From the NCBI GenBank assembly GCA_963169105.1, contig OY720641.1, forward strand, positions 77,513,496 through 77,577,495: a DNA stretch of 64,000 bases. Reading direction: 5' to 3'. The stretch's first letter is position 1, and every line of letters begins with the position of its first letter. A program made the translations under genes and the position numbers. Shown here piece after piece: positions 51,701 through 54,919 of this stretch. This DNA is from Ceriagrion tenellum. Its lineage: Eukaryota > Arthropoda > Insecta > Odonata > Coenagrionidae. Under the pieces are notes generated by a model. That model was not told the DNA's origin. It searched no databases and was given only the letters and a program-made list of their open reading frames with translations.

Positions 51701-54700
51701 ATGTGTGCAGCATACGGCAGTAGCCCCCGCTAAAATATTTTATTCGTGTAGATCACGTAGAGTGTAGGTGGCACGTGGCACCCCTGAAGCATCACTCACA
51801 AGAATCTTTTTCCAAGTAAATGGTTACGTACACATGCCTAAATTAGAGCTAAAAGTCGGTCCTGTTCAGATAGTAACTTTGTGTATATCACTTGCAGCCT
51901 GTAAATTGTCACGCACAGGAAATGGCTCCCTTGACTCTAGCTCGCGAAGGCGAGAGGGGGCCGTAGGGAATGAAGGGCGCAGGACGAGGAATCAGCTGAC
52001 TGCCGCCCGCGTGCACCCGACGCGGCGTTGTGTGTGGAGCGCACGGCAGTAGCCCCCACTAAAATATTTTATTCATGTAGATCAGTGGCACGTACGTAAA
52101 AATGGGGTGAATTTTGATCCTATAGACATCTAACCTGGCGCGTTGCCTCTAGAAATTGTTTTTTTCCTCCAATCGGGATAATTGAATGTCACTGCATTAA
52201 TGCCTCTTGAGCGACCTCTAAATGTTAACTAATCGATCCGAATTTTTTAGGATATCTTTTCCTTACCTAATAGCATAGTTTGAGAGGTTGAAATTGAGAA
52301 TCCGAGAAAAAATAAAAAATTAGCAACACCCTAATGTCTCATCTTAGCTATTTCAGAGAAAGTTTGAATCTTTGAACAAAAGTTTGGAGTACGATCTACA
52401 TAAACTTGGCTGTCAGAGTGCAGATAAAAATTTATTTTAGTTTCAGAGACACTACACACTATCGTGTGGAGTTGTTCATGGAAAACGGGAGTATACAATG
52501 AATAAGAGGAGCCACTATGGTGCCAGACCCTCTATTTTTGTCCCTAATCACCTACCTGTCGCTTGAATATGATGCTGGTTGCTCACCTGATCATTGTAAT
52601 GAATATGCATTTGGATGGCAGAAAAGAAGTATTGACTGGTGAAGCATGATACCACATATTATGGGTTGCCTAGGTGTTCTTTTCCAAATTTATGTGAAGT
52701 CAAAGCTAAGGGTAGAGTTAATATTGTTTTGGAAGTAATTCGATGCTTAAGACATGCAGTTGTAGTCCGGTAACTATTTTACTATGATTGGTGCCAACTG
52801 GGCATTGGCAGCATGTATCAATTCTTAACCTTGTGATGAATGATCATTGTAAAATGCTAGTCATGGAAACATGGCATGAGTTAATTCCTGGGCAAATACT
52901 TAAATTATTATTTTTTATTCAATCGTAGTACATTTTTCCTTGCCATTGAAGATTTCATGTGTATAATGTTAGCTTAAATAATTTTAGTATCCTAGTGGCT
53001 GTTTGAATATCCTCTACAAACAATGATTGTTATTTCTTTATTAAAAAAACAACTAAAAGAGCTATCATTCTAGTAGACATGATAAGTATAAAAAAAGAGT
53101 GGAATTTATGAAATGATCACTTCTTTTTAATGTGTGGTTCAGAAAAATTGACCATTTAGTGATAAAAAAAGGAATGACAGAGGAATACATGTGTGGAAAC
53201 ATGAATGCCATATGCATTGACGTAATGCACTTGATCTTATTTCAAACTTTGTGAGGCAGGAGTCCAACTTCACATTGCATCAGGCACTATATTCCTGGCG
53301 CATGCTTGCAAGGAGTATTTTTCATTCTCAAAATTTTCTTTTATGTCAATTTTCATTTTTTTCTTTCGCTAGCTCCCTTTTCAAGGGCAATTACTAATGC
53401 TTAGTTTACTTCTGCAGTGAGATCAATATTTTCTGAATAATAGAGGCCATAGGTATATAAAAAATTTGTTTCATACATGCCCTCAGTATCTTTGCCACAT
53501 TATCTCTTGAGCTCTTCAGTCTATCCATTCCTCTCACATCTTATATATTATTACAGAAAGGTCTTTTTCTGTCATTCCGTATATACTCCGTTAATACTGC
53601 ACCTACAGTGATAAATGAGGTATCATTTTAAACGTTGAATCACCGGCTTCTGATGTAAAATACAATCTCAATCTCAAATTTCACTATTTACCCATTAATT
53701 TGACTTAAAAGTTTCGATTTTTCCATGTCGATTACTCGCTCGAGGTATATTGACTCCTCACATTTTTTTTATTCTAAACTTCAAGAAAAGGTTTAAAATG
53801 AAAATAGTACGAAATGCACATAGTGATTGTACATGGGTGAATGGTCATCTGGTAAGTTAATGCAATTAAAACTTTTTGATTTAATACTTATATAATATAT
53901 TCGCTCTTGAATTCATTAAATCCTTCAGGTCTCCCACCTCATAAGTTGTTGGGAAAGAAGAATGCCATAGTAATGTTGATCCGCAACCTCAACGCCAAGC
54001 AAGGGTTGATTAATGGTGCCAGGTTAATAATTACTAATTTAGGCGAATACACAATCACTGCTAAATTAATTGACTTGGGTAGAACAGTCATAATTCCGAG
54101 AATTAAACTCACCCCTTCGGATCCGACCATGCCTTTCTAAATGACAAGAAAACAATTCCCAATCAAAGTGGCCTTTGCAATGACAATTAATAAAGCACAG
54201 GGTCAGACTCTTCAGAGAGCCGGATTGTACTTGCCAGAACCCGTTTTTTCGCATGGACAGTTGTATGTAGCATTTTCTAGAGTTCGCACTTTCCGTGATA
54301 TTTATGTTTGTGCTAAAGAAACTCATAACCAAAAAGTTACAGACGACAACATTGTTACTTCTAATATTGTCTTTAAAGAAGTTTTGTAAATTGCGTGCCA
54401 TTATTCAGTAACAGACGTCATGATTGTTCCTACTGGTACCAAACTCTCTTGCCTGTATTGTATTCATGTTTTGTATATTTTTGCAAGAAAACAATGCAAA
54501 GATCTAAAAGAATAAAAATTGCTGTGATGCGTTGAAGACAAGCTTCTTAGTATTTTCATGTTAAAATTAGTCTACACTTTTATATTGGTCTTCCCCAGGT
54601 GGTCAGCCCTTTGCTGAGGAGATCCGCTCGTGAAGCGTTGGACACTGGTCTTCCATTGATACGTCCTCTCTGGATGCTTGATCCAACTGACCTCTCGTGT

Positions 54701-54919
54701 CACCTGGTCTCTGATGAGTTTTCTGTCGGGGAGGAGCTGATAGTTGCCCCAGTCCTCCATGAAGGATCTCGAGAAAGAGAAGTTTACTTGCCAGCTGGGG
54801 TGTGGAAAGATGGCATAGATGGAAGTCTGCGCAAAGGAGATCGTTGGATTCACAACTACAGAGTCAATGAGGATAAAGTAGCCTACTTTGTGAAAATGCC
54901 AGACAACACAAGGTTTTAA
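9518..54919 (+). CDS. MYORG-like glycoside hydrolase family 31 membrane protein, 11 coding exons
   Basis: Joining 9518-9799, 37313-37410, 37882-38029, 38145-38279, 38417-38719, 41135-41599, 42561-42722, 45102-45326, 47088-47630, 50401-50871 and 54599-54919 gives 1050 codons plus stop with every junction in frame and GT-AG borders. Layout: cytosolic tail 1-194, membrane span about 195-214, then a GH31 lumenal domain with HWYGG (337-341), GEGWQ (537-541), GDFTLDPSRFP, FYLDVG (candidate nucleophile Asp656), GYPF (735-738), ELYLRW (902-907) and RPLW (966-969). MYORG family members are alpha-galactosidase-type glycosidases of the secretory pathway. This protein is longer than the human protein (about 714 residues) because of the N-terminal tail and a mucin-like insertion at 752-900. 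The usual acid/base Asp region reads LPTAPSSW, without an acidic residue before the Trp. Exon 1 linkage rests on splice phase and composition across a 27.5-kb intron. Confidence 0.9.
9958..10060 (+). repeat. Degenerate tandem repeat, about 25-bp unit
   Basis: About four imperfect copies of a unit made of an AATAATAAT tract followed by TATTCCAC lie here, just inside intron 1. Confidence 0.6.
10061..12030. other. Intron 1 stretch, nothing recognised
   Basis: AT-rich intronic sequence. I see no conserved coding block, tRNA or clear repeat structure. Confidence 0.5.
12031..12580. mobile_element. MITE-like element with AGAGATGG ends and ATTACC-rich subtermini
   Basis: The segment begins AGAGATGGTTAAATTACC and ends with the inverse, CCTATCTCT. 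Both ends have many AATTACCGT-type words in inverted arrangement, and ACATAT follows or precedes both ends, as a decayed target duplication would. Related copies are at 45381-45951 and 46230-46451. No coding capacity, so non-autonomous. The superfamily is uncertain, possibly hAT. Confidence 0.65.
12581..13452. other. Intron 1 stretch, nothing recognised
   Basis: Short open frames only (for example 12746-13102), with no family signature. No structured repeat noted. Confidence 0.45.
13453..13562 (+). repeat. 110-bp dispersed repeat, copy 1
   Basis: This is nearly identical to 14591-14702. Both start GAAGCTGTAACGTAGGCCGC and end ACTCACTTGAA, with one small indel and a few substitutions. It is a direct repeat about 1.14 kb apart. 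The family is not recognised. Confidence 0.8.
13611..13968 (+). mobile_element. Candidate solo LTR
   Basis: The segment starts TGTCGCGAGG and ends TCACGACGACA, i.e. TG...CA with short imperfect inverted ends. It is GC-richer than its surroundings, holds a TATATATA run near 13717-13728 and an AATAAA about 60 bases before the end, the order expected in a long terminal repeat. No matching target duplication is visible and no internal region remains, so this is tentative. Confidence 0.4.
14591..14702 (+). repeat. 110-bp dispersed repeat, copy 2
   Basis: Direct copy of 13453-13562. The high identity suggests either recent activity of an unrecognised element or a local duplication. Confidence 0.8.
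14881..15000 (+). mobile_element. Fragment of the TTAA-flanked MITE family (left end)
   Basis: The sequence starts TTAAGTTAGTTTGAGTGAAATATC, with first bases close to the terminal repeat of the full element at 25443-25985, and continues with its subterminal sequence (a TTTGGTCTCATTTTATA block, then an ATATCAGCCCCT block). Similarity fades after about 15000, so only the left end is preserved. Confidence 0.65.
15001..16524. other. Intron 1 stretch, nothing recognised
   Basis: No supported gene. A short CT dinucleotide run is present near 15580-15595. The open frame on the minus strand at 15382-15564 has no recognisable domain. Confidence 0.45.
16525..16807. mobile_element. MITE-like element with about 80-bp terminal inverted repeats
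   Basis: The left arm begins AAGAGGACACCTTTTAATAA and runs through ACGACCCGGGTTTCGATG to CATCATCTTC. The right arm is its inverse (GAAGATGAT ... GAAACCCGGGTCG ... GTCCTCTT). About 80 bases pair with modest divergence. The interior of about 110 bp is repeated at 17321-17432. No coding capacity. Confidence 0.7.
16808..18063. other. Intron 1 stretch between repeats
   Basis: Apart from the repeat copy at 17321-17432, I see no gene or structured element. Confidence 0.45.
17321..17432 (+). repeat. Second copy of the interior of the 16525-16807 element
   Basis: This matches 16625-16733 in the same orientation (GAGCCTTAAAGAATTATTTC ... GCGAGTGCTGATTTACTCATGG ... GGAGATTTA) but lacks the long inverted arms, so it is an internal fragment or a deleted copy. 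Confidence 0.75.
18064..18096 (-). mobile_element. Tiny tail fragment of the CR1-like element
   Basis: It reads TACATCTACTTATTACCCTGCAAGCCACCA, the reverse complement of the terminal tail shared with 3490-3522 and 8697-8733. It is a severely 5'-truncated insertion. Confidence 0.6.
18123..18201 (-). mobile_element. tRNA-derived SINE, first part (interrupted)
   Basis: This matches the SINE at 39320-39475: GAATTTAGG..TGTA, then ATTAACTCATTTGACGA, then CATGTTATGGGCAG. The element resumes at 18645, separated by an inserted block. Confidence 0.65.
18202..18644. mobile_element. 443-bp unidentified insertion inside a SINE
   Basis: The block is flanked by near-identical 14-mers, CATGTTATGGGCAG (18188-18201) and CATGTCATGGGCAG (18645-18658), as a target duplication would be. 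It is GC-richer than its surroundings and open in several frames on both strands. No protein family is recognised. Its right edge contains AGTGGTAGAATGCTCGCCTGCC, which resembles the 5' half of a tRNA-Gly. Two adjacent partial SINE copies would be the alternative explanation. Confidence 0.5.
18645..18990 (-). mobile_element. tRNA-derived SINE, second part, itself interrupted by a MITE
   Basis: The SINE continues with the block CAGTGAATACTCTACTCAGACGGGACTGGAACCC, an inverted tRNA B-box-like segment. It is cut at 18712 by the MITE at 18713-18950 and ends with CCGGGCCGACAAT, matching 39460-39475. Confidence 0.6.
18713..18950. mobile_element. hAT-type MITE, 238 bp, with exact 8-bp target duplication
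   Basis: The terminal inverted repeats are CAGGGGTGGCCAACC and GGTTGGCCACCCCTG, perfect over 15 bases. The flanks are GATTAGAC on both sides (18705-18712 and 18951-18958). The 8-bp duplication and CAGGGG ends are typical of the hAT superfamily. It has no coding capacity and must have used a transposase from elsewhere. It is inserted in a SINE. Confidence 0.95.
19141..19556 (-). mobile_element. Non-LTR retrotransposon relic (ORF2 C-terminus, minus strand)
   Basis: Read on the minus strand in shifting frames, it shows the block order ETRCWKRMLKMKW, then IGYTLRHNGFVKNIIE, then RGRLRNKSIDQIK, then YQEVRELA. This is the same C-terminal organisation as the relics at 6378 and 48013, but with stops and at least two frameshifts. 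Confidence 0.8.
19557..20632. other. Intron 1 stretch, nothing recognised
   Basis: Includes an AT-rich TTAATTAATTTTTAATT patch near 19666-19700. No gene seen. Confidence 0.45.
20633..21132. mobile_element. hAT-type MITE, 500 bp, with exact 8-bp target duplication and ATTCG-rich ends
   Basis: GAAGATAT flanks both ends (20625-20632 and 21133-21140). The left end TAGAGCAGTGCGAAT pairs with the right end ATTCGCACAGCACTG (12 of 15). Both subterminal regions are dense in GATTCGAATCG-type words, which make the ends self-complementary over a longer range. Non-coding. Confidence 0.9.
21133..25442. other. Intron 1 stretch, AT-rich, no supported gene
   Basis: 21900-22115 is a low-complexity TTTA-rich tract. 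24540-25040 is less AT-rich and open on both strands (up to 145 codons), but no family is recognised and the translation looks non-coding. Nothing else is identified. Confidence 0.45.
21900..22115 (+). repeat. Low-complexity TTTA/TTA-rich tract
   Basis: This is a run of imperfect TTTATT units over about 215 bases. It is simple sequence, not coding. Confidence 0.7.
25443..25985. mobile_element. Full-length MITE, 543 bp, flanked by TTAA on both sides
   Basis: TTAA at 25439-25442 is followed by GGTACTTTGAGCGAGATA. At the right end ATTTCGCTCAAACTACC is followed by TTAA at 25986-25989. The ends pair as inverted repeats with few mismatches. TTAA targets suggest piggyBac-type mobilisation, although the ends do not begin with the usual CCC. 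Partial or decayed copies lie at 14881-15000, 30787-30942 and 44128-44666. No coding capacity. Confidence 0.8.
26170..26430 (+). mobile_element. Decayed copy of the CR1-like element (end of ORF2 and tail)
   Basis: One frame reads LSWELLV..., then KALKLRSKVEVLEKL, close to the LRWEPLETRR..RLKLLDKF end of the 2.6-kb copy. The segment finishes with CGACACGCCC ... GGCTTGCTGGGAAG ... TGTAGATGTAATA, which matches the tail. Truncated and mutated. Confidence 0.5.
26431..29256. other. Intron 1 stretch, nothing recognised
   Basis: AT-rich with short open frames only (for example 27168-27419 plus and 27889-28152 minus), and none has a recognisable domain. Confidence 0.45.
29257..29436 (+). pseudogene. 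THAP zinc-finger domain relic
   Basis: The frame FCAVSRCRNSYCRCKGKLKFF then RLPKDFKK is the start of a THAP domain (CxxxxC, KFFRxPKD). About 10 bases later the match continues in the next frame as KWIHAWLRRDEIIP...DFSSIH, the second half including the invariant Trp. The final C-x2-H zinc ligand pair reads S-S-I-H, so the Cys is lost. A frameshift and a missing ligand mark it as dead. THAP domains occur in P-element transposases and in host proteins derived from them. The source is not resolved. Confidence 0.7.
29580..30760. repeat. Region with inverted arrays of a GAGCGTT/AACGCC motif
   Basis: The left part (about 29595-29970) carries many GAGCGTT, GGGCGTT and related words. The right part (about 30500-30740) carries the complement, AACGCC, AACGCT and GAACGCC, at irregular spacing of roughly 15-30 bases. 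The middle holds a local duplication of CGGTAAGTAG (30036 and 30087). Arrays in opposite orientation at two ends are what subterminal transposase-binding repeats look like, but no clean terminal repeat or target duplication is seen. Confidence 0.45.
30787..30942 (+). mobile_element. Right-end fragment of the TTAA-flanked MITE family
   Basis: The segment ends GGGGAACTATCTCGCTCAAACTACC, matching in reverse the left end of the element at 25443, and shares the upstream block TTTGAATATGGTCTATG. The left part is missing. Confidence 0.7.
31640..31810 (+). mobile_element. Decayed fragment of a CR1-like ORF2
   Basis: A frame with shifts reads LEKAIRFTYHRKG, then a SWVTAA region, then ISRIEVLVKFIS. 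This parallels AARFVKN...LRWEPLETRR...LKLLDKFI in the 2.6-kb copy. Short and mutated, so moderate to low confidence. Confidence 0.4.
32094..33365 (+). mobile_element. Pogo/Tigger-like DNA transposon relic
   Basis: The left end CCGTAAACTGGGGTGAAGTC pairs with the right end GACTTCACTCCGTTTTCCGG (about 17 of 21 positions). Inside, around 32910-33010, the frame reads RAKDYSPEILEESIKAI..NSMKIAI, the psq-type helix-turn-helix that opens pogo-family transposases, then a stop. The rest of the transposase is absent. A TA precedes the left end, but the right TA is not obvious. Confidence 0.55.
34074..34286. mobile_element. Mariner-type MITE with 32-bp inverted repeats, nested in the hAT element
   Basis: The ends read CAGCTCTCGCGAAAGTTTATGG... 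and ...CCATAAGCTTTCGCGAGAGCTG. 31 of 32 positions pair through the GGCGTTCGGATG / CATCCGAACGCC block. TA dinucleotides flank both sides (34072-34073, 34287-34288), as in Tc1/mariner insertions. The 213-bp element has no coding capacity. Confidence 0.85.
34520..35200 (-). pseudogene. hAT transposase, C-terminal part (broken)
   Basis: From 35200 downwards the frame reads YYQILDSLSLHLQDRFPES, an RNase H-like interior segment of hAT transposases. After a stop and an acidic spacer it resumes as FPYLTMLYQILLAFPGTSCSAESAMSRLRIVKNRLRSSMG, then LSDKLVLS, the C-terminal dimerisation block shared with ZMYM/ZBED-type hAT proteins. The N-terminal BED or MYM finger and catalytic Asp are not visible. It lies inside the element at 33402-36042 and is dead. 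Confidence 0.8.
36051..37312. other. End of intron 1, no coding exon supported
   Basis: Between about 36600 and 37200 the sequence is less AT-rich and several frames are open on both strands (for example 36954-37202). An alternative first exon or internal promoter for the MYORG-like gene would fit here, but no diagnostic motif is seen. Confidence 0.35.
37313..37410 (+). CDS. MYORG-like gene, coding exon 2
   Basis: This exon is preceded by a pyrimidine tract ending in TTCCAG and followed by GTAAGC. It encodes an acidic stretch, DDSSSDEYSDGLSDDD, residues 95-126 plus two bases of codon 127. It ends in phase 2, the only non-zero phase in the gene. It continues the disordered cytosolic tail. Confidence 0.8.
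37882..38029 (+). CDS. MYORG-like gene, coding exon 3
   Basis: The acceptor TTTTGCAG precedes the exon. It completes Arg127 and encodes residues 128-176, including ARRKSVMPSPSL, a second RRxS motif (134-137) similar to the one in exon 1. A Ser-rich stretch (SVTSINSLSSLL) follows. The donor GTAATT is in phase 0. Confidence 0.8.
38145..38279 (+). CDS. MYORG-like gene, coding exon 4 (membrane span)
   Basis: This exon encodes residues 177-221: a basic stretch LRKKRPREYKLR followed by about 20 hydrophobic residues (AFVAVLFLCIVFLVGFAYIF). The positive residues before the span predict a type II topology with the catalytic domain outside the cytosol. A second GT donor lies 9 bases earlier (after 38270), so three residues (VLQ) may be optional. 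The Met at 177 could start a shorter isoform without the tail. Confidence 0.85.
38417..38719 (+). CDS. MYORG-like gene, coding exon 5
   Basis: This exon encodes residues 222-322, starting RAYFDRIRFNKEERHVRVFNE. It is the N-terminal part of the GH31 beta-sandwich, which in this family lies between the membrane anchor and the barrel. CLEWMHKARLYMRY and CYQIEWLSLSEE are visible. Borders are TTTCAG before and GTAATA after, phase 0 on both sides. Confidence 0.88.
39320..39475 (-). mobile_element. tRNA-derived SINE in intron 5
   Basis: Read on the minus strand it contains a tRNA-like 3' half with the B-box GTGGGTTCGAATCCCAC and an anticodon-arm-like CTTGCCTGCTAACCAG, followed by CACTGCCCAGGACATGG and a body ending near 39320. 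The same arrangement is present at 18123-18990 (interrupted) and 63386-63580. Confidence 0.7.
39627..39690 (+). repeat. Tandem duplication of about 30 bp
   Basis: GCAATCAAATTTAGTAACAC followed by TAGTTAGTTT occurs twice in direct succession with almost no change, a recent local duplication within intron 5. Confidence 0.8.
39741..39820 (+). repeat. Intronic repeat, copy 1 (partner at 41731-41811)
   Basis: About 80 bases are shared between intron 5 and intron 6: ATTAAATGTGAAAAT, TCTTTCATTTTAAAG and TTTTGGAATAAAAA in the same order and orientation. The family is not recognised. Confidence 0.7.
40118..40901. mobile_element. hAT-type MITE with G/C runs at both ends, 784 bp
   Basis: CTACCAAG flanks both ends (40110-40117 and 40902-40909). 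The left end CAGTGGCAGATCTAAG pairs with the inverse of the right end ATAGATCCACCCCTG. Long G-runs follow the left end and C-runs precede the right end (40143-40230, 40840-40890). The middle is AT-rich and non-coding. It lies in intron 5. Confidence 0.92.
41135..41599 (+). CDS. MYORG-like gene, coding exon 6
   Basis: This exon encodes residues 323-477 and includes the family hallmark HWYGGG (337-342) after DCYDWSTGRG, then a long beta-sandwich with RYWGNVLNRYFINSKGVAL. It ends SFLSEK. The acceptor is TTTCAG and the donor GTACTG, both phase 0. Confidence 0.9.
41731..41811 (+). repeat. Intronic repeat, copy 2
   Basis: Direct copy of 39741-39820, now in intron 6. The best conserved parts are ATGTGAAAAT.AATG, CTTTCATTTTAAAG and TTTTGGAATAAAAA. 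Confidence 0.7.
41812..42560. other. Rest of intron 6, nothing recognised
   Basis: AT-rich intron sequence with no further coding or repeat signal seen. Confidence 0.5.
42561..42722 (+). CDS. MYORG-like gene, coding exon 7
   Basis: This exon encodes residues 478-531 (SLWDGLKKEDLD to VVALGFLRQ). It is the linker into the barrel, with a VWRLAD strand. A TTTTTCAG acceptor and GTAAGC donor bound it, both phase 0. Confidence 0.88.
42723..44127. other. Intron 7, first part, nothing recognised
   Basis: Open frames such as 43039-43326 lack family signatures, and the splice phase of exons 7 and 8 needs no exon between them. Confidence 0.5.
44128..44666 (+). mobile_element. Decayed near-full-length copy of the TTAA-flanked MITE family
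   Basis: The left end GTTAGTTGAGGTAATATC and right end GGGAACTATCTCTCTCAAAATACC correspond to the termini of 25443-25985. Between them the same blocks occur in the same order as in the inverse of that copy: TTTGTCTCATTTTAAAG, ATATCGGCCCCTTACC, TTTTTGACGAAAAATACCA and CATTATGACCTGGGAAC. It is inserted in intron 7. Confidence 0.8.
44914..45034. repeat. Imperfect inverted repeat (hairpin) upstream of exon 8
   Basis: The arms GATATTATAATAATAACTTTGTAAT and ATTACAAAGTTATTATTATTATATC are about 25 bases each, separated by about 70 bases. The loop holds AAACCTGACCAGTTTCAATG and CACATCATCATCAG, resembling a motif in the arms of the 16525-16807 element. It ends about 67 bases before the exon 8 acceptor. 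Confidence 0.75.
45102..45326 (+). CDS. MYORG-like gene, coding exon 8 (first barrel strands)
   Basis: This exon encodes residues 532-606. GHVVLGEGWQRHPGDFTLDPSRFP is the family block with the GWQ motif and the GDFTLDP..FP pattern shared by MYORG and bacterial GH31 homologues. It continues to FRIALTISPFVSTES. A hairpin-forming repeat lies about 70 bases upstream in the intron. Phase 0 on both sides. Confidence 0.9.
45381..45951. mobile_element. MITE-like element of the AGAGATGG/ATTACC family
   Basis: The left end AGAGATGGGCCATTCTGAAA matches in reverse the right end of 12031-12580. The right end, ACCTCAAATTTACCATGG to CAGTCTCT, matches its left end. The copy is therefore in the opposite orientation. 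AGTCCAACCT precedes and AGTCTGACCT follows it, like a mutated target duplication. It lies in intron 8. Confidence 0.7.
46230..46451. mobile_element. Partial second copy of the same MITE family in intron 8
   Basis: The right half is shared with 45775-45951 in the same orientation: TATTGGCTTTCCTA-like, CTATTAATTGC, AAAAATACTGG-like and ATTACCATGG blocks. It ends GCCATTCACCTATCTCT. Confidence 0.6.
47088..47630 (+). CDS. MYORG-like gene, coding exon 9 (nucleophile, start of mucin-like insert)
   Basis: This exon encodes residues 607-787. AFYLDVGTAFD carries Asp656, at the place of the GH31 nucleophile. LPTAPSSWESLRAIIPTTL (711-729) matches the segment that normally holds the acid/base Asp, but no Asp precedes the Trp here. 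GYPFIMPGPVGGDFDPN follows. From Val752 the sequence becomes Thr- and Glu-rich (EVTTSPATKTTEVTVETT), the first quarter of the mucin-like insertion. The donor is GTAAGT. Confidence 0.9.
48013..49110 (+). mobile_element. Internally deleted non-LTR retrotransposon relic in intron 9
   Basis: It begins with an endonuclease N-terminus in frame (LDVGHRNVRTMMRSGKLQYLEQE, cf. the GTWNVRT start of AP-endonuclease domains). It jumps to an RT block (GVMQGYLLLP-stop-LFNVYAEKMV near 48195-48260), then to the C-terminal part (RRRIEFTKEAFSNR, VVLCAAETCTLRR, and decayed blocks to about 49110). Most of the endonuclease and RT is deleted and stops are frequent. Confidence 0.8.
49111..50400. other. Rest of intron 9, nothing recognised
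   Basis: AT-rich. No coding exon is needed by splice phase, and no repeat family is identified. Confidence 0.5.
50401..50871 (+). CDS. MYORG-like gene, coding exon 10 (mucin-like insert and ELYLRW strand)
   Basis: This exon encodes residues 788-944. The first 113 residues are Ser-, Thr- and Pro-rich with long Thr runs (about 50560-50700), probably O-glycosylated. From Arg901 the family sequence resumes with ELYLRWLQLATFLPVVQH and ends RELASLRHK. The flanks are TTTCGTAG and GTAAAT, phase 0. The Thr codons are mixed (ACA, ACC, ACG, ACT), so the run is not a pure microsatellite. Confidence 0.88.
51593..52332. mobile_element. Element with about 80-bp terminal inverted repeats and internal direct repeats, intron 10
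   Basis: The left arm starts GGGTGTTGCTTATTTTTTAT and runs through CAATTTCAACCTCTCAAACT to GGTAAGAAGAGG. The right arm is its inverse, ending AGCAACACCC, with about 90% pairing by eye. TA lies next to both ends. Inside, about 83 bases (TGCCGCCCG...GTAGATCA) occur twice in direct orientation, at 51672-51753 and 52000-52084. GC content is high between the arms. No transposase is seen. Confidence 0.8.
52333..53900. other. Intron 10 stretch, nothing recognised
   Basis: AT-rich sequence without gene or clear repeat. Confidence 0.5.
53907..54388 (+). pseudogene. Helitron helicase, C-terminal fragment (one stop codon)
   Basis: The frame carries Pif1-type Helitron helicase blocks: SGLPPHKLLGKKNAIVMLIRN, LNAKQGLINGARLIITNL, VIIPRIKLTPSDPTMPF, then, past an in-frame TAA (54138-54140), QFPIKVAFAMTINKAQGQT, EPVFSHGQLYVAFSRV and FKEVL with stop. 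These are the last helicase motifs (V and VI with INKAQGQT and VAFSRV). Rep and the N-terminal helicase parts are absent. Low decay suggests a fairly young 5'-truncated copy or a captured end. It lies in the last intron of the MYORG-like gene, about 210 bases before exon 11. Confidence 0.88.
54599..54919 (+). CDS. MYORG-like gene, terminal coding exon 11
   Basis: This exon encodes residues 945-1050 and stop. It includes DTGLPLIRPLWML (family RPLWW-type block), FSVGEELIVAPVLHEGSREREVYLPAGVW, the C-terminal beta-domain signature of GH31 enzymes, and ends VAYFVKMPDNTRF. The TTCCCCAG acceptor is in phase 0 with exon 10. Confidence 0.92.
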   Translation: MVSPLLRRSAREALDTGLPLIRPLWMLDPTDLSCHLVSDEFSVGEELIVAPVLHEGSREREVYLPAGVWKDGIDGSLRKGDRWIHNYRVNEDKVAYFVKMPDNTRF

